Source: OMG group bacterium (lineage in GTDB: Bacteria > Pseudomonadota > Gammaproteobacteria > Pseudomonadales > Azotimanducaceae). Taken from it: 43,985 bases of DNA. The notes under the pieces were generated by a model. The model saw only the letters and a list, made by a program, of their open reading frames with translations, had not been told where the DNA came from and ran no database searches. Each line of letters starts with the position of its first letter. The first letter of the stretch is position 1. The DNA is taken from positions 1-43,985 of the forward strand of contig JAAXGW010000019.1 in NCBI GenBank assembly GCA_012267385.1, given 5' to 3'. This document shows positions 9,582-17,163 of the stretch, piece after piece. The position numbers and the translations under genes are program-made.

Positions 9582-10643
9582 GTGACGGTAGCTTATCGCT
9601 ACATTATCAAAGAATTGATCATCGTACTAGGTACGGTATTTGTCCTTCTTATGCTCGTAAGTGTTGCCGCTAGGTTTACCGGCTACTTGCAGGAAGCCGC
9701 TGCCGGAAAGTTCACAGGCGAAGTACTTTGGACGCTCATGTCTTTGCGTTTGCCAGAATTTGTGCAACTTGCTCTTCCATTTTCACTCGTTATCGCGGTG
9801 ATAGTCACGTTCGGTCGACTACACGCAGATCAAGAATTTGTGGTATTAGTCATGGGCGGAACTTCCATACTACGCTTAGTTGGATGGTTGTGCAGCGTCG
9901 TTGTACCTGTCGCCGTATTAGTGGGAGTTCTGAGCTTAGTCGTGACGCCCGCGTCACGTCAAACTTTCGTAGATTTGTTGGCGAATATCGCAGTTTCACA
10001 CGAATTCGATCTCGTTCGACCCGGTGAATTTCGCAATTTCTCGAATGACACAAGAACGATTTACGTTGATGAGGTAGACCGCGATGCTCGAATTTTAAAG
10101 GGAGTCTTCCTCTTCGAAACTCGAGAGACTACAGATGTAACTGTCATGGCACAATCGGCGACCTTTCTAATCGATTCCGATACCGGACATCGTTTGCTAC
10201 AGTTACGAGACGGGGTAAGGTACGACGGGACACCAGGACAAACGAACTATCAAATCCTGTCTTTCGAAGAACTATCTTTGCGGATAGACCTGTCGCAGCA
10301 ACTTGACATCCCTATTGAAGTAGAAGCTTTACCAACAGTTTCTCTAGACCGTTCAATTGGAGAGCACGCCCAGCAATTAGACTGGCGAATTTCGTTGCCA
10401 ATCATGACGTTCGTTAGTGGATTGTTGGCATTCGCGCTGTCGCGAACTCGACCTCGATCAGGTAGATTTGGACAAGTGATCCCTGGGGTTCTGGCATTTG
10501 TGTGTTATTACTTATTACTTGTGCTCGTTCAACAAGGATTGAGTGATTCGAGTGGGTTGAGTTCAGGCATACTCTATTCTTGTCATGTTCTGGTATTTGC
10601 AACTGCAGCGACTTTGATACATCGGCAGTTAAAACCACGATGA
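9582..10643 (+). CDS. lptF: LPS export ABC transporter permease LptF
   Basis: A 353-aa inner-membrane permease of the YjgP/YjgQ family. LptF and LptG with LptB drive lipopolysaccharide from the inner membrane through the LptCA bridge. The N-terminus YRYIIKELIIVLGTVFVLLMLV begins the first helix. Three N-terminal membrane segments are followed by a beta-rich periplasmic domain (~130-260; GEFRNFSNDTRTIYVDEV is typical) and three C-terminal helices. The start is GTG at 9582 with AAGAGAG upstream. The stop overlaps the lptG start (ATGA), implying coupling. It indicates a Gram-negative envelope. Confidence 0.95.
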   Translation: MTVAYRYIIKELIIVLGTVFVLLMLVSVAARFTGYLQEAAAGKFTGEVLWTLMSLRLPEFVQLALPFSLVIAVIVTFGRLHADQEFVVLVMGGTSILRLVGWLCSVVVPVAVLVGVLSLVVTPASRQTFVDLLANIAVSHEFDLVRPGEFRNFSNDTRTIYVDEVDRDARILKGVFLFETRETTDVTVMAQSATFLIDSDTGHRLLQLRDGVRYDGTPGQTNYQILSFEELSLRIDLSQQLDIPIEVEALPTVSLDRSIGEHAQQLDWRISLPIMTFVSGLLAFALSRTRPRSGRFGQVIPGVLAFVCYYLLLVLVQQGLSDSSGLSSGILYSCHVLVFATAATLIHRQLKPR

Positions 10644-11704
10644 TGCTACGTAGATTCGACATGTACATCATAAAAACGCTGCTACTCAGCATGGTCGTGG
10701 TGTTTCTATGCATCGGGCTGTTGATAGCGATGTTTGGAGTTATTGACGAATCCCGGGGCGCGGACGAGACGCGATCGTTTGGGACGATTGTGTTGATTGT
10801 GCTGTTTGATTTGCCCAACGTACTCAGTGCTATCACGAGCTACATTGTTTTGATGGGTGGATTGATAGGACTAGGCACTTTGAGTCAAAACTCCGAGATA
10901 ACTGCGCTGCGCGCTGCCGGGGTTTCACCAACGCGGTTGTGCGTTCCAGTCGCGATCGCGTCGCTTTTGTTTTACGCTGGAGTCTTTTTGGTCGCAGAAT
11001 TCATAGGCCCGCAACTCCAGTCCATCGCACTTTCATCAACCACAGACCAAGACGAATCTGGAAGTTTTGGTACCCTGTGGTACAAAGAAGGCAATACCTA
11101 CACGCAACTGCAAGTTGTCGACTCAAATTTAAACATTCACGGGTTGCGACAGTTTGAACTCACACCGCACAGCAAACTACGTCGAACTAGGTTCGCTGCT
11201 ACCGCGATCCCAGACAGTCAGGATAACGCATACGAACTGAGAGAAGTCAAAGAAACACTCTTTGCAGAAAGCAGACTAGAAGTCTCAGAGCTTTCGGAAG
11301 AAATTTGGCAGCTACAGAGTGAGTTGAAATCGTTACCGCAACGTATTAAATACGAACCCGCGGACTTAAGCTTCCGAGAACTTCGTCAGCATGTTGAATA
11401 CCTACGTCAAGAACAACGAGATCCAACCGAATTTGAAGTGGAATTTTGGTCAAGAATTGCTCGATCTTTTTTTATTATTGGGTTGGTGCTGCTAACGGTC
11501 GGATTTGTAGTTGGTCCATTACGCGAAACTGGAATGGGAACTAGAATCGGCGTCGGTCTGGTTGTCGGCATCATGTTGGAGTACTTCCAACGGATGTTGA
11601 TACCCTTTGCTTCGCTTTACGCAATCCCCGCGGTGGTAGTGGTCTTGATACCCGTATTAGTTGTGTTTACCGTCGGTGTCTTGCTATTGCGACGAATTAA
11701 TTAG
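10640..11704 (+). CDS. lptG: LPS export ABC transporter permease LptG
   Basis: A 354-aa partner of LptF. The start is ATG at 10640 (or the adjacent ATG at 10643), overlapping the lptF stop; a longer frame back to 10580 would lie within lptF and lacks family similarity. The protein begins MLRRFDMYIIKTLLLSMVVV, then shows the coupling-helix region SQNSEITALRAAGVSPTRLC typical of LptG, a periplasmic domain, and C-terminal helices with FVVGPLRETGMGTRIGVGL. Its last bases overlap the 3' end of the convergent RDD gene fragment at 11697. Confidence 0.95.
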   Translation: MMLRRFDMYIIKTLLLSMVVVFLCIGLLIAMFGVIDESRGADETRSFGTIVLIVLFDLPNVLSAITSYIVLMGGLIGLGTLSQNSEITALRAAGVSPTRLCVPVAIASLLFYAGVFLVAEFIGPQLQSIALSSTTDQDESGSFGTLWYKEGNTYTQLQVVDSNLNIHGLRQFELTPHSKLRRTRFAATAIPDSQDNAYELREVKETLFAESRLEVSELSEEIWQLQSELKSLPQRIKYEPADLSFRELRQHVEYLRQEQRDPTEFEVEFWSRIARSFFIIGLVLLTVGFVVGPLRETGMGTRIGVGLVVGIMLEYFQRMLIPFASLYAIPAVVVVLIPVLVVFTVGVLLLRRIN

Positions 11705-11900
11705 CACTCACTCCCTTTCTGTATCGCACGACACGACTTCCTGATAGCGAGTCCCACCAACCGCGTCGATCTTTATCGATCCAAATCCAACAGTATCCAA
11801 GTTCTACTGTAACAATCGATAGCAACTCTCCGTAGAATCGTAACAGAGCACTAACTCGTGAGAACCACTCTTCCGTTTCGAGTCGTAATCGCCAACACAT
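11697..11900 (-). pseudogene. C-terminal fragment of an RDD-family membrane protein
   Basis: The 67 residues CWRLRLETEEWF...LLRFYGELLSIVTVELGY.WIWID.DRR.W.D.LSGSRVVRY match closely the C-terminal half of the RDD protein at 15492-15989 and the general RDD pattern (LRF...G..W.D.lsGtrvV). The N-terminal helix with the RDD residues is missing and similarity ends abruptly near 11900. The next 230 bp (11901-12130) hold nothing recognisable. It looks like a truncated tandem copy stranded between lptG and the inverted-repeat element. Confidence 0.75.
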
Positions 11901-12130
11901 TATAAAACGCGTTTTTCCTTCGGGAGGAAATGAAACTCATTAAATTGGAATTACAAGTAATCCACTAATCAATCAATTGAGTCACCTCAATTGCCTAACC
12001 CTCGCGAGGCTGGGTACACTACAATCATCACGCTCCTACACATTCTCTACGACTAAGTTATTCCGTAGTTTAAGCTTCTCAACATTCAATGGGGTAGTTC
12101 TATCTTTCTGAATTACGACATAAAATATTA

Positions 12131-12153
12131 GGGAATTACATACCAAAGTGCCG
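12131..12153. repeat. Left 23-bp terminal inverted repeat
   Basis: Exact reverse complement of 15467-15489; it starts with GGG. Confidence 0.9.
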
Positions 12154-12235
12154 AACTAAATCGGTCTAAAAGAGTATTATAACCACTGTTTAATTGAATA
12201 GTGGTTATTCATGGAAAAAGGTGCTAACAATATCC

Positions 12236-12541
12236 TTATTTTCCCGTCCCCCGAGAGCGATATGTACGCAGAGCTTCTTTCCAATCATGCTTCAAGATCG
12301 CAGGGAAGCTCGGGTGAGCGATTCGATAAAGAGAATCAGCTATTGAATCCAAAGCATCTACCACCTCCTGATTATTCGAGATATGACCCTTCATTTCATC
12401 AAGTGTTAGCAGAACATTTTGGTCTTGACCCTCGATATTCACTTGAAGCACAAGGGCTGGTTGATCGGCTTTTGTGGTCGCGTGACGGATCGCATTTACA
12501 CGATAATAGTTCTTGAAATCATCATCTATCTTATCGGTCAT
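12236..12541 (-). CDS. Small hypothetical protein, element passenger
   Basis: 101 aa, acidic-to-neutral, unrecognised. A beta-hairpin-like segment (QPALVLQVNIEGQDQNVLLTLDEMKGHI) is followed by a helical region (NNQEVVDALDSIADSLYRI). The minus-strand reading is preferred because AAGGA lies 8-9 bases before the ATG and the composition is protein-like. An equally long plus-strand frame (12211-12516) overlaps it but lacks a ribosome site. It lies inside the inverted-repeat element, same strand as the metallopeptidase. No function is assigned. Confidence 0.55.
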   Translation of the reverse strand: MTDKIDDDFKNYYRVNAIRHATTKADQPALVLQVNIEGQDQNVLLTLDEMKGHISNNQEVVDALDSIADSLYRIAHPSFPAILKHDWKEALRTYRSRGTGK

Positions 12542-12658
12542 TTAAATATCCTTGTATATCTGAATTAGGGAAGGTGGGGCCTAGGTTATAGTATAGCCCA
12601 AGCCCCTGTCGCCGTGTCCTGAAAAGGATAACCTCATGGTCGTTGACAAAACCCAGCG

Positions 12659-13480
12659 CTATAACGGTTCTGATGGTAGATTTGGTTCGGTAGAACTAGA
12701 GTATGGGTCTATCTCATTATCGACTACTTCAGCGTACCAGAATGAGTAGACCATCCAATACGCAGATTGGTCATGTTCGTATAGGTCTCTAATATTGAAT
12801 GGATATACCCTGTACCATAGAAAACGGGTCTCGGTCATAGTAGCGAAGAACTCCCTTGCGTTGGTCATACCATAGTGTTTTCTTGTTTGGTTAGTCCACC
12901 AGGGATACATTACTTGATTGTCGTTATATTCCTTAGTTGCTTTAGAGACCTCATAGGTCACCTCAATATTGGAATTATCCCATCCGTCTTTGATAAACTG
13001 ATCGTGGAGTGCGTGCGCCATCTCGTGCAGGATTAATCCATGAGTACAGCACCAAGCGTCATCTATCGGCTTCTCAAAGTCTCTAATAATTGCTGAGCCG
13101 TCTCGATCTTCGTAGAAGTCATCACCCGTATATCCGTCTTGGACATAACAGGCTAGCCCGCAAACCTCATCGTCCTCATCGTAGTCATCATTCACCCATA
13201 TATCTACCGTTCTTATTAGTTTGACCTTGCTGAGGGGTATTACTTCAATAATCTTCTGTAATTGCGATCTGACGTACCAAAGCATATCCTCCGCCTTTTC
13301 GGGGTGATCGTCAGTGTCTTGAGCCGACATATATACAGTAAATCCAAGTATCTGATGTTCGTGATATTCAGCATCAGTATCAGACGCTACTTGGGGGAGT
13401 TCGGTGTCGGAGTCTATTACGTGCGCGTGTAGACCCAGTGTGAGACCGCATAGTATTGCAGTCGGTATGGCAAATTTCAT
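12659..13480 (-). CDS. Secreted zinc metallopeptidase-like protein, element passenger
   Basis: A 273-aa protein with a classical signal peptide (MKFAIPTAILCGLTLGLHAH, cleavage near residue 20) and start supported by GAGG 8 bases upstream. HEMAH (152-156) is the HExxH zinc site, and the downstream NAREFFATMTETRF segment puts Glu210 as the likely third ligand in an ExxA/ExF pattern, as in gluzincin-like enzymes. Cysteines at 107, 111, 144 and 145 suggest disulphides in the exported protein. The acidic surface loops (NDDYDEDDEV, DDFYEDRDG) could bind cations. The family resembles uncharacterised putative zinc-dependent peptidases; the substrate is unknown. It is unusual as cargo of an IS-type element. 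Confidence 0.8.
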   Translation of the reverse strand: MKFAIPTAILCGLTLGLHAHVIDSDTELPQVASDTDAEYHEHQILGFTVYMSAQDTDDHPEKAEDMLWYVRSQLQKIIEVIPLSKVKLIRTVDIWVNDDYDEDDEVCGLACYVQDGYTGDDFYEDRDGSAIIRDFEKPIDDAWCCTHGLILHEMAHALHDQFIKDGWDNSNIEVTYEVSKATKEYNDNQVMYPWWTNQTRKHYGMTNAREFFATMTETRFLWYRVYPFNIRDLYEHDQSAYWMVYSFWYAEVVDNEIDPYSSSTEPNLPSEPL

Positions 13481-13796
13481 TTTTAAACCTCATTTTTCTG
13501 ACTAAGGGGTGAATATTTGCAATTAATTCATCCGTCCCGACAAAAGTGGTGCCGGGCTTTGTCAACTACATGAGGTTATGAAGTCCTACCTATTCACTCA
13601 GGTCAGATCGCGTATCTGTCCATTAATGAGCTGTTCTATTCGGTAGGAAACCCGACAGTAAGAATCAGGCGCCACATGTAGTTTGACAACTAATATTGTA
13701 CTTAGTTGCTGGATATTTTGGTCTCAGCATTCTTCATCGGCATTTAACAGCAAATATTCGTCCCTTAGTAAATTCAGATTTACATTGGAGATTAAT

Positions 13797-14743
13797 ATGA
13801 AGAATGCACCAGGGCAGTTCTTTAGGAAGGGTATATCCATCCTTGAACTGTTCAAAATATTCCCTGACAGTGAGACTGCTGAAAACTGGTTTATCGAAAG
13901 ACGTTGGGAGACGAACCAGTTTGCCCTCATTGCGGGTCAAAAAATGTCCAAAGCGGAGCTAAGCATAAGACTATGCCGTTTCGCTGTCGAGAACTGTATT
14001 GTGGAATGAGATTTAGTGTACGTGTTGGTACAGTCATGCAATGTTCCAAACTGAACTATCAGATATGGGCTATAGCCGTCTATTTATTCGTGACCAATAT
14101 CAAGGGTATTTCGAGTATGAAATTACACCGAGAATTGAGTATCACGCAGAAGTCGGCTTGGCACCTTGCTCATAGACTTCGAGTTGGACTAGAACCCAAA
14201 TCAATTCAGGAATTTCTTGGCCCTGTAGAAGTAGATGAAACCTATATAGGTGGAAAGGAGGGTAATAAACACGCCTCAAAAAAGCTACATGCAGGACGCG
14301 GGACTGTCGGTAAGATCGCCGTTGTTGGAGCTAAAGATCAAGACACTAATACAGTCAGTGCTGAAGTAGTAGAACGTACTGATTCTGATACCCTACAGGA
14401 TTTCATTATCCGACAAGTAGATCAGAAGGCTACTGTCTTTACTGACGACGCTCGAGCTTATCAGGGAATGTCCTATACGCACAAGGCAGTCAAGCATTCA
14501 GTAGGTGAGTACGTAGATGGTATGGCTCATACTAATGGTATTGAGTCCTTTTGGGCTTTACTCAAGCGTGGTTATCACGGTGTATACCACCAAATGAGTA
14601 AGCAACATCTATTTCGATATATCGGTGAGTTCGCTACTCGACACAATATCCGTAAAACCGATACGATTGACCAAATCGCTTATCTCTACGGACAGATGGA
14701 AGGTAAGCAGCTGAAATACGCTGAACTTGCGGGGCGGGTTTAG
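13797..14743 (+). pseudogene. IS1595/ISXO2-type transposase, single-base frameshift
   Basis: ATG at 13797 with GGAG upstream opens a frame reading KNAPGQFFRKGISILELFK...AENWFIERRW, the family N-terminus. At about 13903-13908 (CGTTGGGAGAC) one G is missing relative to ...RRW-GDEPVCPHCG. The next frame then runs to 14743 with a zinc ribbon (CPHCG...FRCRE...CG), VDETYIGG (first Asp of DDE), VFTDDARAY (second Asp), and NGIESFWALLKRGYHG, the ISXO2 signature around the third acidic position. Restored, it would be 315 aa. The lesion is in a G-run, so sequencing error or programmed slippage cannot be excluded. It presumably mobilised the 12131-15489 element. Confidence 0.85.
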
Positions 14744-14792
14744 ACCTATGCACAGTGTCAAGTGTTTTTAAACCTTTTTTACAAAAAATGTA

Positions 14793-14823
14793 AAATTTTG
14801 TGATTATTAGTGAAATTTTGTGA
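14793..14823. promoter_or_regulatory. Direct repeat upstream of hicB-like gene, candidate operator
   Basis: AAATTTTGTGA occurs at 14793-14803 and again at 14813-14823, spaced exactly 20 bp, that is two helical turns, in an AT-rich region 64 bp before the antitoxin-like gene. This is a plausible operator for autoregulation; no protein-site knowledge supports it. Confidence 0.4.
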
Positions 14824-14886
14824 ACTTGAGCATGATTTCATCATCTAATGACCCGAAACTAACCTATTGATACTTGGAGCAAAAAT

Positions 14887-15213
14887 ATGGCAATAGCAGA
14901 TCAACCCCAAGGGGTCTTGCCAATCCGAAAGAGAAAGCAAGACATCTTGAACAGCTCAAAAAACATGTTGTTTGAACTTGATCTAGTGGTGATAGAAAAT
15001 GATGATGATGGTTTCTTTGCTCACTGTCCGCAAGTTCCTAATGTAGTAGCTGGTGGAGACACCGCTGACGAAACTGCTTCAAATTTAGAGGACGCTTTGA
15101 AGTGCCACCTGTCGTTTCTAATACATATGGGCAAAAAACTACCAGTAGAACCTGTATTTAAAGAGCCAGATACTGTCCGAACCATCCATACAGCGATTAC
15201 TGTAGCCGCATAG
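14887..15213 (+). CDS. HicB-like antitoxin
   Basis: 108 aa; start ATG preceded by TTGGAGCAAAAAT. Residues ~28-75 carry the HicB fold signature: LVVIENDDDGFFAHCPQVP followed by GDTADETASNLEDALKCHL (consensus vviE.dedGyfA.cPdLpg....GdT.eEA..nl.eAl). There is no C-terminal HTH or arc-type DNA-binding segment, so it is the short HicB form. The stop TAG shares a base with the GTG start of the next gene, the tight overlap expected of a toxin-antitoxin pair, here in antitoxin-first order. It would neutralise the adjacent HicA-like protein and may stabilise the element. Confidence 0.75.
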   Translation: MAIADQPQGVLPIRKRKQDILNSSKNMLFELDLVVIENDDDGFFAHCPQVPNVVAGGDTADETASNLEDALKCHLSFLIHMGKKLPVEPVFKEPDTVRTIHTAITVAA

Positions 15214-15464
15214 TGCCCTTCAATAAACACATTGGGGAACAATTAACATCCAAAACTAAATCACAATTCATTAAAGCTCTCAAGAACGATGATTACCAAA
15301 TGATTGAGATAAATGGCGCTCAACTATGGTACAAAGATGAAGACTCCGAACCTTTTACTTTCAAAGATAAGAGAGAAAGGATAGGAAGATCAATTATTAG
15401 GGAGATAATTAGGTTCACAGGGTGGGACGAGAGAGATCTAAAACGATTGAAGCTGGTTAAATAG
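15213..15464 (+). CDS. HicA-like putative toxin (atypical)
   Basis: 83 aa, GTG start overlapping the HicB-like stop by one base. Length, partner and pattern (SKTKSQFIKALKNDDYQMIEINGAQLWYKDED...GRSIIREIIRFTGWDERDLKRL) match the HicA double-stranded-RNA-binding-like fold: helix, two strands, then an ..I.r.Ilr..g.. helix. Canonical HicA mRNA interferases have a catalytic His in a GSHh-like strand; here the position reads INGAQLWY with no histidine. It may be an inactive or differently acting relative. It ends 2 bases before the right terminal repeat. Confidence 0.6.
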   Translation: MPFNKHIGEQLTSKTKSQFIKALKNDDYQMIEINGAQLWYKDEDSEPFTFKDKRERIGRSIIREIIRFTGWDERDLKRLKLVK

Positions 15465-15466
15465 CC

Positions 15467-15489
15467 CGGCACTTTGGTATGTAATTCCC
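15467..15489. repeat. Right 23-bp terminal inverted repeat
   Basis: Exact reverse complement of 12131-12153. It is followed directly by AATTAATTAG, the 3' end of the RDD gene. Confidence 0.9.
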
Positions 15490-15491
15490 AA

Positions 15492-15989
15492 TTAATTAGT
15501 ACTCACTCTCCTACTATATCGCACGACTCGACTTCCTGAAAGTAAGTCCGACCAACTGCGTCGATCGCTATCGATCCAAATCCAAAAGTATCCAAGTCCT
15601 AATGTCACGATCGATAGTAACTCTCCACAGAATCGTAGTAGAGCTTTACGTAACGTAAACACGCCATGCGTTTCTAATCGCAATCGCCAAGCCAGCATCC
15701 CGATAGTCTGTCCCTTGTACATCCAGAAGAAACAGAAGAACGTGAATGCCTCAAGAAAACACAATGTTTGGCTCCAGGCCCCCGTAAATTCTCTACCACT
15801 CACAGTAACTATGATGACGATAGAGAACACCCAGATACCACACAGGACTATGGTATCGTAGATAAATGCGCCTAGGCGATACCGGAAAGCCGCTCCCGGC
15901 TCGGTATCAAATTTCTGATTGCCACTCTCTAAGAGAGTGCGTTCTTCGCGACGAATCTTAACGGTCCGATACGTCGCGAAGTTGATGGG
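15492..15989 (-). CDS. RDD-family membrane protein, start missing or non-standard
   Basis: The C-terminal part reads ...FCFFWMYKGQTIGMLAWRLRLET...ALLRFCGELLSIVTLGLGY.WIWIDSDRRSWSDLLSGSRVVRY, a clear RDD domain with three membrane helices. Family-like sequence continues upstream of the first conventional start (GTG 15830) to about 15920 (RYRLGAFIYDTIVLCGIW), holding the conserved Arg and Asp of helix 1. The frame is open back to a TGA at 15990-15992, but has no ATG, GTG or TTG in that stretch. So the gene uses a rare start, has lost its start, or is frameshifted. Function of RDD proteins is mostly unknown (small-molecule or ion transport proposed). It lies downstream of, and co-directional with, the ACP gene. 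Confidence 0.7.
   Translation of the reverse strand, partial: PINFATYRTVKIRREERTLLESGNQKFDTEPGAAFRYRLGAFIYDTIVLCGIWVFSIVIIVTVSGREFTGAWSQTLCFLEAFTFFCFFWMYKGQTIGMLAWRLRLETHGVFTLRKALLRFCGELLSIVTLGLGYFWIWIDSDRRSWSDLLSGSRVVRYSRRVSTN
15923..15939. repeat. Palindrome CACTCTC-TAA-GAGAGTG
   Basis: Perfect 7-bp arms around 3 bases, near the 5' part of the RDD frame. Possibly an operator or simply chance; no T-run follows. Confidence 0.4.
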
Positions 15990-15993
15990 TCAA

Positions 15994-16223
15994 TTAAGAG
16001 GCGTTAGCGTCCAAGTAACTTACAAGGTCGCGTAAGCTGTTGAAATTTGCGAAGTCGTCCGCTGGAATATCGCAATTAAACTCGCTCCCTACAGCTTTTG
16101 CGAACGCCATGGCATCCATTGATGATAGGCAGATTCACTAAAACTCGCATCAAAGTTCGGCTCTCTCACTGGATCCAAAAATCTCCTAGCTAGTGAAGCG
16201 ACTCTATCATGAGTGTTTGACAT
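15994..16223 (-). pseudogene. Discrete acyl carrier protein, single-base frameshift
   Basis: ATG at 16223 opens a frame reading MSNTHDRVASLARRFLDP...NFDASFSES; after a one-base shift near 16120 the sequence continues CLSSMDAMAFAKAVGSEFNCDIP, then DDFANFNSLRDLVSYLDANAS and stops at 15994. Rejoined it is 76 aa, the normal ACP length. SSMD would hold the phosphopantetheine serine, followed by helix II and the ...ip.ddf..f.slrdlv.yl C-terminus. The disrupted site TCTGCC looks like a lost G from TCTGGCC. It is divergent from the phosphopantetheinyl transferase (156 bp apart), the enzyme that would activate it. It is too short and broken to appear as a normal gene call. Confidence 0.75.
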
Positions 16224-16379
16224 ATTTGTTGTTCCCGTAAATTACTTGAAAAAGATGAAAGACGGAAATTATATCGAGACTTCAATTCGGGCTAATCTTG
16301 TTAGATTTGTTCGGCATGATAGACACTCAAGAACTTTCGTAACATACTTTCTTCGAACCTCACTAATCTCGGTTGAGAC

Positions 16380-17126
16380 ATGAGAGTTTCGGAGAGGAAG
16401 GAACTTATCGAACTAGCACAGAACAGCAAAACCACCTGTTGGTGGCACACAATCTATCAAACGCTCGATAGCCAAGTCGTTCATGTCGATTTGTCAAACA
16501 ATTTTGAAAACGAGTCTATCGCCTATGACACCTTGGATAAACAGGAACGGAAGAGGGCACAAGCTTTTCACTCCGAAACTAATCGCCGACAATTTGTTCT
16601 CTGTCGTGCCGCGTTGCGAGCGAATCTCTGCCTCCAACACAGTCTCGACAATTCCAAATTGCAAGTGTTCGCAGAGCGGAACGAAAAGCCTGTAGCGGTA
16701 ATAGCGGGAAAGACTTTGATGATTGAGTTTAACGTGAGTCATACTGAGGATCACGGTTTGTTGGCGTTTGCGAGACAAGGTCGGATAGGAGTGGATGTAG
16801 AAAATCGTGAAAGCAGACCAGTTATTGATGAAATTCTTTTTTCAGTGTTTTCCCCGAAGGAACAAAGGCTACTTCGACAGACGCCGGAACCTGCCAGACG
16901 GCAAATATTCTTTCGTCTTTGGACCTATAAAGAAGCTCTGATAAAGGCGACTGGAGAGGGGTTTCGTCGGGACACCTCAGCATTTTCGATTCCCGATTCT
17001 CTATTGGGTCACGCTCGCGCTGCAAGTATGTCACTACACGATATTCCCGGGGTAGTGTGGAAAATAGTTAATCTTGAAACTGATCAATTCGCAGCAGCAA
17101 TTGCACAAGAACTCGTCGCGTCGTGA
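16380..17126 (+). CDS. Sfp-type 4'-phosphopantetheinyl transferase
   Basis: 248 aa. It transfers phosphopantetheine from CoA to the serine of carrier domains, here presumably the PKS ACP and the discrete ACP. The Sfp family motifs are in order: FNVSHTEDHGLLAF (117-130), the Mg-binding GVDVE (137-141), and FFRLWTYKEALIKATGEGF (177-195; W-x-x-K-E-A). Length matches the Sfp class rather than short AcpS. It is the first gene of the plus-strand set, with the hydrolase 37 bp and the PKS about 1 kb downstream. The 156-bp gap to the divergent ACP gene probably holds promoters for both directions. Confidence 0.9.
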   Translation: MRVSERKELIELAQNSKTTCWWHTIYQTLDSQVVHVDLSNNFENESIAYDTLDKQERKRAQAFHSETNRRQFVLCRAALRANLCLQHSLDNSKLQVFAERNEKPVAVIAGKTLMIEFNVSHTEDHGLLAFARQGRIGVDVENRESRPVIDEILFSVFSPKEQRLLRQTPEPARRQIFFRLWTYKEALIKATGEGFRRDTSAFSIPDSLLGHARAASMSLHDIPGVVWKIVNLETDQFAAAIAQELVAS

Positions 17127-17163
17127 TATTGGCTCGTTAACGACCTAGACGGAAGCTAACAAC

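Larger units (their letters stand above)
12131..15489. mobile_element. IS1595-type transposon with passenger genes, perfect 23-bp inverted ends
   Basis: Bases 12131-12153 (starting GGGAATTACATACC) and 15467-15489 (ending GGTATGTAATTCCC) are exact reverse complements over 23 bp. The 3359-bp interior carries a small unknown gene, a secreted metallopeptidase, an IS1595/ISXO2-type transposase and a HicB/HicA-like pair whose last stop is 2 bases from the right repeat. Passenger genes are known in the IS1595 family. No clean target duplication is seen (AAATATTA left, AATTAATT right). The right end abuts the RDD gene stop codon. The transposase is frameshifted, so the element may be immobile. Confidence 0.8.

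Noticed and set aside
12211-12516. Plus-strand 101-aa frame
   Set aside because: It overlaps a minus-strand frame of equal length that has a ribosome site and more protein-like composition.
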